Positions 35,701 through 45,951 of a DNA stretch of 64,000 nucleotides are shown here, one piece after another. The stretch's first letter is position 1. Every line of letters starts with the position of its first letter. The position numbers were made by a program, and so were the translations under genes. The notes under the pieces are model-generated. The model saw only the letters and a list, made by a program, of their open reading frames with translations. It was not told the DNA's origin and ran no database searches. Source of the stretch: Corbicula japonica (Eukaryota > Mollusca > Bivalvia > Venerida > Cyrenidae); NCBI GenBank assembly GCA_038501625.1, contig JAZAYU010000008.1:310001-374000 (forward strand), written 5' to 3'.

Positions 35701-38700
35701 CCTTTCTATTTGCAAAAAAGTAATTAAATCATAGCATCTGACCAATAGAAACACTCCAATTCTGTCTGTGGATATGTTGTTTATATGGCCCAAGATTATA
35801 AAACTGAAATTGGAAGTCTCCATTTTAGACAATCAGATGCTTGAGATTTGAGACTGGTCTCCATTCTCAGTTTTATAATTGTTGGCCTAGGTCAAAAGAT
35901 CTCTTCCAAAGAGAAAAGATATGGAAGTAAAGAAAGTAGCCTACCTGAGCACCAATACCTTCAGTGAGTTTTACTGTGTAGATCACCACATCCAATATTG
36001 GCTGAAAACAAAATCAACAACCAACAAGTCAACCTTCAAAGTTTCTTGTTAAATATTTTAAGAAATCAATTTTACTACCTTCTGAAAATAGACCACCTTT
36101 CATGGACTTTATAAAAAATACAACATTTGTAATTTATTTATTTCTTGAATAATTAAAATGATTATTTAACGACATTTTAATCTTTAAAGCAAATGGCTTT
36201 TATCTACATTTTGCATTTAAATATTCAATATATCAGCAAATGGCTTTTATCTACATTTTGCATTTAAATATTCAATATATCAGCAAATGGCTTTTATCTA
36301 CATTTTGCATTTAAATATTCAATATATCAGCCAATGGCTTTTATCTACAATTTGCATAGTAATATTCAATATATCAGCAAATGGCTTTTATCTACATTTT
36401 GCATAGTAATATTCAATATATCAGCAAATGGCTTTTTATCTACATTTTTCATTTAAATATTCAATATATCAGCAAATGGCTTTTATCTACATTTTGCATA
36501 GTAATATTCAATATATCAGCAAATGGCTTTTTATCTCCATTTTGCATTTAAATATTCAATATATCAGCAAATGGTTTTAACTACATTTGGCACAATCGAC
36601 AAACATGTCAAGAGGAAAAAAGAGAACTAAGGTCCCACCTTGCTCAGGTTAGAGTAAAGCTCAGCAACAGATTCACAGAACCTGTCAACATCTGTTGTAA
36701 GAAGCTGATCTGGATTGGATATTCTGTTGTCAAGGTTACTCATCTGGTAGTATGTAAATCCCCTGTAAACATACTTATCACATAAAATAAACAACAAAAT
36801 TGAATGCATATAGTATTCAAAGTTTGAAACTGTCATCAATCATAAGCAGATTGGGTTAGTTCTGGGTGCAAGATCATAAATCTGACACCAAGCCTGAAGG
36901 TTATAAAGCTGAGATTGGAAACCAGTCTCAAATCTCAAGAATCTGATTGGCTGAAATGGCGACTGGTTGCCATCTCAGCCAATCAGATGCTTGAGATTTG
37001 AGACTGGTTTCCATGCTCAGTTTTATAACGTTGGGCACAGTTTGTCAGTTACAAGACATGGGATCAGGTTCAACTAACAACAGCTCTTGATTGTACACAG
37101 ATTTCAAATGTTACTGTGTCAAGCTACAAAAGCTTACGCACACAATTATGGTGTGTCTAAGGAGGTTAACATGTGTCTACAAAAGAAGAATGAAACTTTA
37201 CCTTAAGTATTTCTCATACAGGAAGTGTGACAACCTTGTACGAAATCTCAGTTTAAGTTCATTTAGACCATACTGAAAAGTAAGATAAGATCAAGTGTTT
37301 CCCAGCAATCATCAACATATCCAGATTCTTTTATTGTACATATTAAGCCTTTCCTTGATATATACACCTTTTTACGCATGTGCAACCAGTGTAGATCCAG
37401 ATCAGCCGGCACATCCTTGCTGTCCGATCAGGATCTGCACTTGTCGCATTTTGGTCAGAAATAACCTAATGAATCAAAACGCGAACAGTTTAGATCTTGA
37501 TCAGACGGCACAGATGTGCCGGCTGATCTGGATCTAAACTGTTCGCCCTAGCAATAAAGGTGTATCTATACAGGAAAGGGTTAAGATTCTGAATGACCAA
37601 ATCAAATAGTTGTAGTTCTAATGTACATTTAAAAGATATAATAATATTTTCACTCATCTTGCACTCAGCTTGTTGTTTTAGATTTTCAAAGTTGTCACTC
37701 CAGGTAGTGATTAACTAACAGCCACTCACAAACTTCTGCACAATGTTTTTTTGACTTGAGACGATGGTTAGTAGGCATATTGTGCCATCAGTTGCTGTGA
37801 CAAATTGGGCTGTTATTCACTTTTTGTCAAAATGGTTGTTCGAACGATCCAAAATAGAACATGCTATAACAAATTATTTCTTATTTTAGTTAAAATTTAT
37901 AATCTTAGGAGTGTAAATATGGAATTGATAATTTATTGTGTTCATTGAGACAAAATCAAAGTTCATAACAGTTACCTACACTTACTTTACATAAAACATT
38001 AATTTATATAGTTCATACAACATTACCTTTAAGCAGTTGTTCACAACCGATATCTGAAAAATATAGATGTTTTGATGAAAAACTTTTACATTAGAAATGT
38101 AATAATGAACAGCATACAAAAAACCTGCCGCAGGTGAAATAATTTTGAAAATGTTTCTAATGAATTACATAAAAATCTAACAATTGTTTTCCAAATAAAT
38201 ACATATATATACAATTGTGTTAACAACAGACTTTTTCCTTTACTTCAAGGATATGGCTTTTAACCATTGATGAACAGTGTAGATCCAAATAAGCTGGCAT
38301 GGATGTGCCATCTGATTTGGATCTACACTGTTCACTTTTTATTTCTTAAGGTTATTTCAGACCAAGAAGCAAGCAGTATTTATCCTTATCAGACGGCAGG
38401 GATGTGCCAGCTCATCTGGATCTATGCTGTTGGCACATGCAATAAAACCCATATAATTATTACATACTTAACTGCCAACAGGTCTGATGATAAACAAATA
38501 TTAGTATAAGCTGGTCCAAGGCACAGTTATTCATTACAGTAACTGTTTATATATGTAATACTATTATTACTTAAATGTTTGAAATTTAAATGAAACTTCT
38601 CCCTAAACTGTTAAATTGTTTTATCCAACCTATGTTAATCCTTGAACTCATTAAGGCCAAATTCATTTCATTTATTAAAATACATGTACAACTCATTTAA

Positions 38701-41700
38701 TTAAATACATGTACAACTGTATCACAAACAATGTAATAAATAAAATACTTACAATTGGCATGGCCCACATAAATTTGAACAGATGCTTTTTGAACAAGTC
38801 CACATTTCTTCCAATGATGGCACTATGAAAAGGGAGAATCTATGAAGTTCACATGAGTTTTGTAATCAATAATTTCAAGAGAACTGTTTTAAAACAACTG
38901 GTATCATTTTACACCTAGTCTCTCAAAACAAACAGTTCTCCCTTCTGTGCATAACTGAAAAATTGTCAATCAGCTATTAATTAACAACCAAATTTACATC
39001 CCAATGTTTTAGTTATTCAGGTAAAACTGAAGCATGACCCCTCATGGAATCTTAATAAAAGAATAATATTTTAATTTTAAAATGATATTAAATTTTAGTG
39101 TCAAATCCAAGAAAGAAGTAACTTATTACCTTTCTATGGCAGTCCCATTCTGAATCATCCAGACGTCGGCGTAGGTTCGAGCTATCAGTGATAAGGCTAC
39201 CAACACCAGATACCACACCTACAATCAATGAATCACTCCTTTAACCATTTACTCCGTATCTACATGTTTTATCACGTGTGTGGCTAGCGTAGAACCAAAT
39301 CAGCTGGCAAATTTGTGATGTCTGCTGCTTGCTTCTTGGTCAGAAATAACTTAATGAATCTAGAAGTTAACAGTGTAGATTCTGATCAGATGGCAGGCTG
39401 ATTTGGATTTTCACTGTTCACCTATGGGTTAGCATATACTCGAGGTTTCATTACAGAGCTTATTTTTCTTCTTCAGTAGGTCTCAGAAAATTGCTTTAAA
39501 ATCATGCACCTTTACCAAAAAAGGTAACTTTACATCATGATTTTTTATTCCCTTTTAGAGAAGAAATCATGTTATTTCCCCCAAAAATTATAGGGTTTGA
39601 GCCCATTCCCCTGACAGTGAATGCTGTCTGTGTGTCCTAATCACATACTACAGCTTGTATGACAAGAATTTCAATGCCTAATGAAACTTCGGGTATATAC
39701 TACAAATTTTGATTTATATAAGATTTTAAACCCGCGAGTGACCTCCGTAAAAAATCTGTTGCACTACAAAACTTCAAAAGATGCCGATCTCGTTTAATGT
39801 CATGTGACTTCTGTTAGAACTGGTGCTCCAATCAGATGATGCTGTGAACAGCTTCCAAATAAGTTTTTGCTGTCAATCAAATTTTTGTCGCTGCAAGATC
39901 ATTCTCCTTGCGGATGTTGAACTGAAAATCTAAGATATGAATGGTACATGTAGCACTGAAGCAGTAACAAAAGGTGTGGCTAAAAGTAAAGCCACCTGAA
40001 GGGATGATTACCGGTAACTATGAACAGCTTTCTGTCAGTTAAACTTTCCCATTAAATCTCAAAGGAAATGTCAGTTGCAACACTATGCTTTTGATGTTTT
40101 GACTGCAAAATCTTTTTGAAATTTGTAGTAATTTTCTAGTTACCTCCATAGAGAACCATGATGGTAGCAAGATTCTTAATATCTTTCCCATACGTCTGAA
40201 AATAAAAAAAATATTTCCATTCAAAACACTAAACACTAAAATATTATATCAAACAACAAAAGACATCACTAAATGAGCAAGCAGTGTAGATACAGTTATA
40301 AGCATATTCAGGTTCTACACTGTTTGCTTTGTTTTTAGGTAATTTCCAACCAAGAAGCAAGTGCAGATACATGTCATTTAATTATATACTATAATATACA
40401 GTACAAAGATTAAATTGATTACAGGATAATGCACAAAAGTTCATTTTTCACCAGAGCTCAGACCTGTGTGTTAAGCATAGTTGGCATTAGCTATAAACAA
40501 CTTATTTTAACTTAATGCAATCCATCAGTCTGTTTTTTTTTCAGAGCTAAGATCGACAGACAACAATAAATAAGGAAAGCACTTTTTAATACTTATCAAA
40601 CAGAGGCCTAAATTATGCTTTCCTGTAAATAGTTGAACAAATGCTTACATACCTGAAGAAGACCATATCAACAGCAGCTCTTTCTTTCTTCTGTCCATCC
40701 TGGAAATGAGACAAATGTGTCAAAAAATTAATTTAACCACTTCTGAACTTCAACTGTCAAATTGCATATCTGACTACCAAACATTTGCTTTGTTTACTAC
40801 AAATTTCGATTTCAATCACTATCAGATTTTGACCCAGCGAGTGACCTCCGTAAACACCTGTTGCACTGCAACACTTCACAAGAAGCCAATCATGTATTTT
40901 GTCACGAGACGACTGTTAAATCTGCCGCTCTAATCAAAAGACATCATGTTTTACTTTCTATTAAGTTTTGCTGTCAATCATTTTTGTTGCTGTGGGTTCA
41001 TTCTCCTTGCGGATGTTGAAACAATAACAAAAGGTGCGACTTAAAGCAACATGAAGGCGTGATTAACTATGAACAATGTTCTGTCAATTAACTTTCCCGC
41101 TACTTTTCAATGATAATATATGTGGCTGCGAAACTGTTACTCATTTGATGTTTTGGTTGTAAGCCAAAATCTAACTGAATTTGAAATTTGTAGTAACTGT
41201 ATATTGCACAAAACATTGTCATATGCGGAATATAAACTCTTAACTCCATATAAAAACCTTTACCGGATGGAAGAACAGTGTAGATCTAGATCTGCTGGCA
41301 CATCCATGCTTTACGACCATGATGGCATGGATGTGCCGGCTGATCTGGATCTACACTGGTTTCACATCATATTAAATGCCTATATATTGAGTAAAGGGTT
41401 CCAATAAAACTTGATTACAATGTCAAGAATTTACTACCATTAACCCGAAGTGTTTACTTACCTCATGCACTACAACCTGAATTTCTGTTTCAGACGTCCT
41501 GAAAAAAAGAAAATCTAGGATAGCTACACTTTACATGATACTGATAGCATGTTAAGACACAGAGTTATATGTTTATCACCTATCCTAATATTCTTTCATA
41601 TAGTTAAAACAGAACTTCTATTTCAACAAATTGCATGAATTATAAGATTTTTTCTTCTTTTTTCTGTGATGTGCTTTTTGGGGTTAAAATGACAAATTTT

Positions 41701-42075
41701 AGGGGTTAAATGTTTAAGTGACAGAGGGGTTGAAAAGTCTATGATGTCTTGCTACCACTGGGAATAATATGCAATGGCAGTAGATGGTTCCAGAAATTCT
41801 GCAAATCATTTCCAAGCTCAATCTCCCGCTTCTCTGCGGTGTAACAGATTCAGGTTTACAGATCAGCATGTTCTAAAAAATCGAGTAGGGGAGAAAGTTT
41901 TCATGTACAAATTTGGCTTATTAATAAGTATTGATACATTAATTATTTAATATAATTAAAGGAAAACTTACAACTGTTTCTTTCTAACATTGGTTCTATA
42001 AATTATATAAATGGCAACGCCCACAGCTGTTGAAATAGCTGCTCGTTTAGGGGTAAGTTTGCTGAGCACCCCCAT
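20711..42075 (-). CDS. ABCD3: ABCD3 / PMP70 peroxisomal ABC half-transporter, complete, 24 coding exons
   Basis: Exons: 42075-41972, 41498-41462, 40699-40653, 40195-40144, 39218-39130, 38822-38753, 38053-38027, 37272-37202, 36762-36639, 36001-35945, 35130-35078, 34216-34057, 33594-33525, 32615-32518, 30806-30715, 29499-29405, 28903-28834, 27729-27666, 26338-26261, 25787-25722, 24611-24447, 23505-23461, 21661-21500, 20788-20711. All have GT-AG borders and matching phases; the sum is 1974 nt, 657 residues (human protein 659). The N-terminal half holds the membrane helices; the [10 protein letters not shown] motif (about 273-282) is the ABCD EAA-like loop. The C-terminal half is the nucleotide-binding domain: Walker A GPNGAGKS (471-478), Q-loop Gln508 in FYVPQRPYM, signature LSGGEKQ (569-575), Walker B FAILDE ending at 594, H-loop His623. 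All catalytic residues are present. The protein works as a dimer that brings long- and branched-chain acyl-CoA and bile-acid precursors into peroxisomes. The start has TTTCAG just upstream, so a 5' UTR exon may exist. Confidence 0.97.
20859..21102. mobile_element. GATC-rich TTAA fold-back MITE in the last ABCD3 intron
   Basis: TTAACTCTTTCCTCCATAGA at the left and TGGAGTAAAGGGTTGA at the right. Interior has GTGTAGATTCAGATCAGCTG, TCCGATCAGGTTCTACACTG and GCTGATCTGAATCTACACTG. Confidence 0.85.
21164..21387. mobile_element. GATC-rich TTAA fold-back MITE in the last ABCD3 intron
   Basis: TTAA at both ends (TTAACCCTTTACGCTC and AAGTAAATGGTTAA). Interior blocks are diverged. It lies 60 bp from the preceding copy. 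Confidence 0.82.
21742..22268. mobile_element. GATC-rich TTAA fold-back MITE split by a SINE
   Basis: Left end TTAACCCTTTACTCCATTTT and right end GGAGAAAAGGGTTAA, each with TTAA, but the length is 527 bp instead of about 240. The extra length is the tRNA-headed insert at about 21905-22190. Confidence 0.82.
21905..22190 (-). mobile_element. tRNA-derived SINE inserted in a MITE
   Basis: On the minus strand it starts AGGCAGCGGTATTTCAGTGG (box A-like), then TATAACACTTGCTTAGGG and CCCAGGTTCGAGCCCCAGTC (box B). A body follows with AGGAATTAAGCCTCCATTG. The flanks CAAATGGA and CAGATGGA look like a diverged target duplication. The head resembles a tRNA but the whole is about 285 bp. Confidence 0.72.
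22848..22988. mobile_element. Hairpin MITE (near-perfect palindrome)
   Basis: Left arm GCTGAAGGTTATAAAACTGA through TTGGCTGAAATGG, then an almost exact reverse complement CCATTTCAGCCAATCAGATG through CTCAGTTTAATAACCTTGGG. Arms are about 65 nt with only a few bases of loop. It lies in ABCD3 intron 22. Confidence 0.88.
23697..23849. mobile_element. Hairpin MITE (near-perfect palindrome)
   Basis: Same family as the copy at 22848: GCTGAAGGTTATAAAACTGA in the left arm and TTTTATAACCTTGGACACAG in the right, with GCGACCGGTCGCC at the centre of symmetry. Confidence 0.88.
24676..25464. mobile_element. Pogo-like TIR element 1 (CGAGTTTTCGA repeats)
   Basis: Flanked by TA; ends CAGTAAAACTTCGAAAACTC and TTTCGAAGTTTTACTG. 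Both ends carry several copies of TTCGAGTTTTC or CTCGAGTTTTCGA in inverted arrangement. About 785 bp, AT-rich core, no transposase. The TA duplication and CAGT start fit pogo/Tigger-type elements. It lies in ABCD3 intron 20. Confidence 0.82.
25844..26082. mobile_element. GATC-rich TTAA fold-back MITE
   Basis: Ends TTAGCCCTTTTCTCCACA and TATGGAGGAAAAGGTTAA. Interior has TTTAGATCCATATCAGCTGG, GTCTGATCAGGATCTAAACT and GGCTGATCTGGATCTACACT. It lies in ABCD3 intron 19. Confidence 0.87.
26365..27260. mobile_element. TA-flanked TIR element with GGGTAAATCC ends
   Basis: Left TA|GGGTAAATCCGGGTAAATT and right AATTTCTCTGGATTTACCC|TA are inverted repeats. About 890 bp, no coding frame. Position is ABCD3 intron 18, starting 27 bp upstream of the exon that encodes Walker A. 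Confidence 0.75.
27824..28049. mobile_element. GATC-rich TTAA fold-back MITE
   Basis: TTAAGCCTTTTCTACATAGA at the left and GGGAGTAAATGGTTAA at the right. Interior has GTGTAGATCCAGATCAGCCA and GGCTGATCTGGATCTACACT. It lies about 95 bp upstream of ABCD3 exon 18. Confidence 0.83.
28965..29345. repeat. ~27-bp minisatellite (CTTGGTTCAGT type)
   Basis: About 13 degenerate copies of a unit built on CCTTGGTTCAGTCATGTACA then GCCAGG. It lies in ABCD3 intron 16, between exons 16 and 17. No coding sense is visible. Confidence 0.88.
31054..31962. mobile_element. Pogo-like TIR element 2 (GCGCTTATTTTTGA repeats)
   Basis: TA on both sides; ends CTGTAGAATCTCGAAAATAA and TTATTTTTGAGATTCTGCAG are inverted repeats. 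The outer 200 bp on each side repeat ATGCGCTTATTTTTGAT-like words in opposite orientation. The core of about 500 bp contains a chance frame at 31337-31657. It lies in ABCD3 intron 14. Confidence 0.8.
33165..33403. mobile_element. GATC-rich TTAA fold-back MITE, well preserved
   Basis: TTAA|CCCTTTCTCCAGATATA and GAAGTAAAGGG|TTAA. The interior order is GATACAGATTAGCTGGCACA, GTCTGATCAGGATCTGCGCT, spacer TTTTGATCAGAAATAACCTA, then GATCCTGATCAGACAGCACG and GGTTGATCTGGATCTAAACT. Each half is itself a quasi-palindrome. Confidence 0.9.
34299..34503. mobile_element. GATC-rich TTAA fold-back MITE
   Basis: TTAA|CCCTTTCCTCCATAGATA and TATGGAGGAAAGGG|TTAA. Interior has TTTAGATCCAGATCAGTTGA and GGCTGATCTGGATCTACACT. 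The third inner block is deleted. Confidence 0.88.
34640..35000. repeat. ~24-bp minisatellite (GAACTTAGATCCTG type)
   Basis: About 13 degenerate copies of TGAACTTAGATCCTGNCTGA-like units. It lies in ABCD3 intron 11, just beyond the upstream edge of exon 12. Confidence 0.88.
35787..35887. mobile_element. Hairpin MITE, shortened copy
   Basis: GGCCCAAGATTATAAAACTG on the left, CAATCAGATGCTTGAGATTT and TTTTATAATTGTTGGCC on the right. Confidence 0.7.
36187..36575. repeat. 47-bp tandem repeat, about eight copies
   Basis: The unit contains CAGCAAATGGCTTTTATCTA and CATTTTGCATTTAAATATTC. The first copies are nearly identical at 47-bp spacing, and later ones differ by TTTAAAT versus TAGTAAT. It lies in ABCD3 intron 9, ending about 60 bp from exon 9. 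Confidence 0.95.
36889..37038. mobile_element. Hairpin MITE (near-perfect palindrome)
   Basis: GCCTGAAGGTTATAAAGCTG through GATTGGCTGAAATGG, then CAGCCAATCAGATGCTTGAG through GTTTTATAACGTTGGGCAC. It lies in ABCD3 intron 8. Confidence 0.87.
37343..37584. mobile_element. GATC-rich TTAA fold-back MITE, well preserved
   Basis: TTAA|GCCTTTCCTTGATATATAC and ACAGGAAAGGG|TTAA. All four inner blocks are present, including GTGTAGATCCAGATCAGCCG and GGCTGATCTGGATCTAAACT. It lies in ABCD3 intron 7, upstream in sequence of exon 8. Confidence 0.9.
38250..38460. mobile_element. GATC-rich fold-back MITE, diverged
   Basis: Contains CAGTGTAGATCCAAATAAGC, CTGATTTGGATCTACACTGT and CTCATCTGGATCTATGCTGT in family order. 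Ends are degraded. Confidence 0.65.
39240..39432. mobile_element. GATC-rich fold-back MITE, partial copy
   Basis: TTAACCATTTACTCCGTATC at the left, then AACCAAATCAGCTGGCAAAT and GTGTAGATTCTGATCAGATG. The right end is missing. Confidence 0.65.
39698..40130. mobile_element. CTACAAATTTC MITE, copy B, touching an ABCD3 splice donor
   Basis: TA|CTACAAATTTTGATTTATA and TGAAATTTGTAG|TA. Its right end lies 13 bp from the last base of ABCD3 exon 4 (40144), inside intron 4. The donor (GTAACT on the minus strand) and about ten more bases remain between. Confidence 0.87.
40262..40378. mobile_element. GATC-rich fold-back MITE, remnant
   Basis: Contains GCAAGCAGTGTAGATACAGT and TCAGGTTCTACACTGTTTGC. Only the left half survives. 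Confidence 0.5.
40795..41195. mobile_element. CTACAAATTTC MITE, copy C
   Basis: TA|CTACAAATTTCGATTTCAA and TTGAAATTTGTAG|TA. The interior matches copies A and B (GCGAGTGACCTCCGTAAACA, CTGTTGCACTGCAACACTTC). It lies in ABCD3 intron 2. Confidence 0.87.
41240..41401. mobile_element. GATC-rich fold-back MITE, partial copy
   Basis: Contains CAGTGTAGATCTAGATCTGC, GGCTGATCTGGATCTACACT and the right end GAGTAAAGGGTT. It ends 61 bp from ABCD3 exon 2. Confidence 0.7.
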
Positions 42076-42192
42076 TTCTGAAATTTATTTTATTACGACT
42101 TCACGAGCCGTTTTTGGGTATGAAGTTTGCCGACCCGTTCCGTCATCATGATTCCTTGTTATCTAGACTGATGTAAACCAAAACTAGAGGCG

Positions 42193-42237
<45 letters not shown>

Positions 42238-43430
42238 TCTTTATGTTAAGAAGGTAACTCATTAAGACAAAATCTATGACAACAAATACAAACAAGTACA
42301 ATATTTGCAAGTATAAAAAGTTAGTCAATGAAGAAATTGCTTATTTTCAATAAAGCCTTCTAAAATGGATAAACAAAAACATATACTACAACATATAAAA
42401 CATCAATACTTAAAGACAACCGCAATCAATCATATACACTATATGAAAATCTCGATTTCGAATATGCATCATGTAAAATTTTGTGAAAACTATGTATAAA
42501 TACAAAAGTAATAACGAATTACGTCTGAATGACGTAAAACTTCTGTCTGTACCCATCGTAAAATTTTCTCTCCAGCTTTTATCAACTAGGCCTATTGTTC
42601 GGGCCCTATTGTTCATCACAATAATTCGTGATAAAACATGACATAAAGATTAAATGAAGAAAGGAAGCAGTACAGCTTAAAGCCCCTCTGGCTTTGTAAT
42701 TCTATTAGCATCGTATGTTTTATATGTTTGTGTGCTTATGCATGCAACATTATTGAGCTGATGGGTGGGTTGGAGTTATTTCACCAACACAACTTGTATT
42801 TGTGTATTGATATGAGAACCTGTTGAGGCAAGTGTGAGGTTGGTGCACCCTATCTAATCAGAAGCTACGAAAATCAAACTTCTCAGCGAATAATTTCAAT
42901 AGAAGTACTTTCTTTTTTCTATTTTAAAATGAACAAAATAGATTGATCTTTTTAGCAACTGTGCATGTGCATGGCTACAAATGAAAGGCGGCTTCCAAGT
43001 CGGATAGTCAATTAAGATCTTTCTATAGAATATAGAAGCCTGCATTCGCTGCGCTCGTTTCAGCTTCCATTTTCTGTTGAAACGTCTAAATAGACTCTAT
43101 CCTAAAATTTGATCATATTATAACCATGATGAAATTATAATGCTCTCTTTTCTCTACATTTGGGCTGCATTGGTTGTCTGTGTTTAAATCCATACTGTCG
43201 AAGGCTTGTGAAGTAAATTTTTATTATCAGTTCAAAATGTAGAACGTCCAAGGGAAGATACTCCACTACAGAAAAACAATGGCGGAAATTTAAAATGACC
43301 TAGTTTCGTTTTACAAAACAGTAATTCTGATGCTTGGAAAGCAATTTAGTGGTCACAGAAGCGGATGCCTAATACATCAAGTAAAACTTTTAAAAACATT
43401 GCAGATTTTTCTTCAAATTGCTATCTATCT
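42076..43430. other. Upstream region of ABCD3, no gene seen
   Basis: Holds the ABCD3 promoter by position, but no TATA box or CpG-rich block is evident to the eye. A trinucleotide run lies at 42199-42237. No coding frame is supported on either strand. Confidence 0.45.
42199..42237. repeat. (AAT)n microsatellite
   Basis: About 13 uninterrupted AAT/ATA triplets, 125 bp upstream of the ABCD3 start codon. The leucine-rich frame read across it (42146-42328) is an artefact of the repeat. Confidence 0.95.
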
Positions 43431-45811
43431 ATCTCTGGATACTGTCTCTTTCGAGTGTTACTGACAAGACGGTTTCCAGTCGTTTCCCCCACACTGACAT
43501 TTCCTCCCGGATGTTTCCTCCAGGATGCCTCCTCCCCCATATACATATTATATAGTAATGTGAAGATATACTATATAATGATGATATTGTTCTGTATGAA
43601 ATATTTAGTATCATTGATAGTTAACATAAACATGCCAAAATCATCCTTTTACTTAAAATATAAAAAGAAAGTTGGAGTTAGGTAGTTTAAAACAATATGT
43701 ATCTATAGGATATCAGGTATTAGGTTTTAAATTAAATTTTTACAGTTTACTTAAAATTTTTGTTGTAATTGTTTATGGTAGATAAATTATAACTAGATAT
43801 AATTATGTATGCATTGATAATATAAAATATTAAACAATTAGTCATTTAGCATAAATTGTGTGGAAACAGTTTTTCAAAGTTTGTTTTAACTTATGTTGGG
43901 ATAAAATAATGTGTTAAAGGTGTTGGAAAAATTATTCAATCAAATTTGAATCATTATTTTAAATCCATATAATTGTCATGCCATTTAAAGATTTGTGAAG
44001 TTTCATCAAAATAGCACCATCCGTTAAAAAAATATGAGCAAAAAATGTCAGGAGTGTGACAAAAAATGTGACACTTTTAGAAATCTCATTTGTTCAGACC
44101 ATCATTTTACAAAAAGCTTGAATAAAGACATGTTTTAGTGTTGTTTTAGTAAAATGTGCGTTTATTAGACATCAACTAATGATAAAATTAAGCATATTAT
44201 ACTTCAAGTAATCAAAATTTATGCTAATTAGTCAAGCGTGGTAGATAAAATAACTCCAGAAAATCAAAACATCTTTGCTTTATAAATTTATAGGACTTTA
44301 AAGATTAATAGAACAAAAGAAATGTTTTGTGTATCATTAAGTTTAATGTTTCTAGATGCAATAATGATAAAATTATCACCTCTATTGAAATATTATTTGT
44401 CTGCAGCTCCCTTCAGAAAATATCAGCTAAATTTGTCAGGATGATGACATTATGCACATATTGCAATATTCTGTCAACATATCCTTTACATGAAAACAAG
44501 ATCATGAATTTTCCTAGAAGTCTATGTCATGTTTTGTTAAATTCTGACAAACAGGAATGGCCTTATTGAAACAGTTTTGAGTACATTGCACTTATGTGTT
44601 TGTCAGGAGTGTGACACACTTTCTTAAAAATATGAATTTTTTATCTTTATACCATACCACAAGCTCCAAAGCACTTCTATTTGATGCTTCAACATGTATT
44701 TTAACAGAAATGCACATTTAAATAATAAGAAACAGTAATAATTTTATTTTAAGCAAGTAAATTAAAATTCTTGTGAATTATTTAATATTGGTCAATAAAG
44801 CTCCATAAAATTTTTATTCTGCCACATTTGAGTATTATTTGATTGATGTTGATCACTGTAAAGACTGTACAAACATAAGGAGCAACCAGTTTGGATTTTT
44901 TATGAACTTAAATTCTTTACATTTTTTTCACTTCACTTGCCTTTTTTTGAAATAGCCAAAATGACAATATCTCAGCAACCAGTCGACCAATTTCAAAAAT
45001 CTTCTCAGTTCTGTTCTCAGCAAAAATACAAAATATCAAGTTTGGAAGTTTTATGAACTTTTAATATTTCACTTTTTTTAACTTTTCCAGCCATTTTTTT
45101 TTAAACAGCCCATATAAAACATGATTTGTGGTTAAGATGATGGTATATATATTTATGCAGATATCATATAAAATTACTTTTAACCAGTTGGCTTTGTTAT
45201 TTCTTCATTGATATAAATCTTGTCATTTGTAAAGAAACATTGATACTAGGCTGTTTAAAATGTGTCAAATACACATGCAGTGTATTTCACACCTGCCATA
45301 TCCTGTTAATAGCCTTTGTAAATTTTTGTAGTGTAACCATCTCAAACAGTTCACACATTTCAATCCATGAAATGCTTGGTAAATCTAGTGATATATATTT
45401 CAAAAACATAAATCTCATTAATTTATTAACAAAATCAATAAAATAATTTACAATTTAATTTTCATATAGAATTGAAAACTATATAATTATTATGTTATTT
45501 GTAAAATTAATTAATGGTAATCTGGATTATTTTAATTATCAGATGATTGAAATGTGATTATTATTTCTATATTTCTATATCAATAATTAAACTATTGTAG
45601 ATGCAACAGTCCAATGGTACCTCAAAATTATGTATTTATTTTAAGTAAAAATATAAACCTTTCCAATCTTTCACAACTACTTTTTAAATAGTATATATAT
45701 AGGGGAGGAAACATCCTGGAGGAAACTGCACTGTGGGGGAAACATCCAGGTGAGGAACTTGATTGAGGGGGAAACAACTGGATACCGACAGGACTTGGTC
45801 AAGTTGGTGCA
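43431..45811. mobile_element. Unclassified element bounded by inverted GTTTCCTCC repeats
   Basis: Left arm 43431-43560 contains GTTTCCAGTCGTTTCCCCCA, GGATGTTTCCTCCAGGATGC and CTCCTCCCCCATATA. Right arm about 45693-45811 is an imperfect reverse complement (GGGGAGGAAACATCCTGGAG, GGGGGAAACATCCAGG, GGGGGAAACAACTGGATACC). The 2.1-kb interior is AT-rich with no coding frame. The arms themselves contain short internal repeats of GGAAACATCC. The superfamily is not known. Confidence 0.55.
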
Positions 45812-45951
45812 CGTCGGAAGTGTTAGTAAGGTTGTGAAAGAATAAAGTCAAGAATTGTGATCTTGGATGCCAAGACAAGCGTTAAAATGTTAGTGAGTGC
45901 TAGATTTAATGGAGATTAAAAGTAAAAGAGATAAAAACAAAGAATACATGA

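Noticed and set aside
36187..36575. CRISPR-like array
   Set aside because: Repeats abut with no unique spacers; the locus is an animal intron.
42146..42328. Leucine-rich 60-codon frame upstream of ABCD3
   Set aside because: Produced by the AAT microsatellite.
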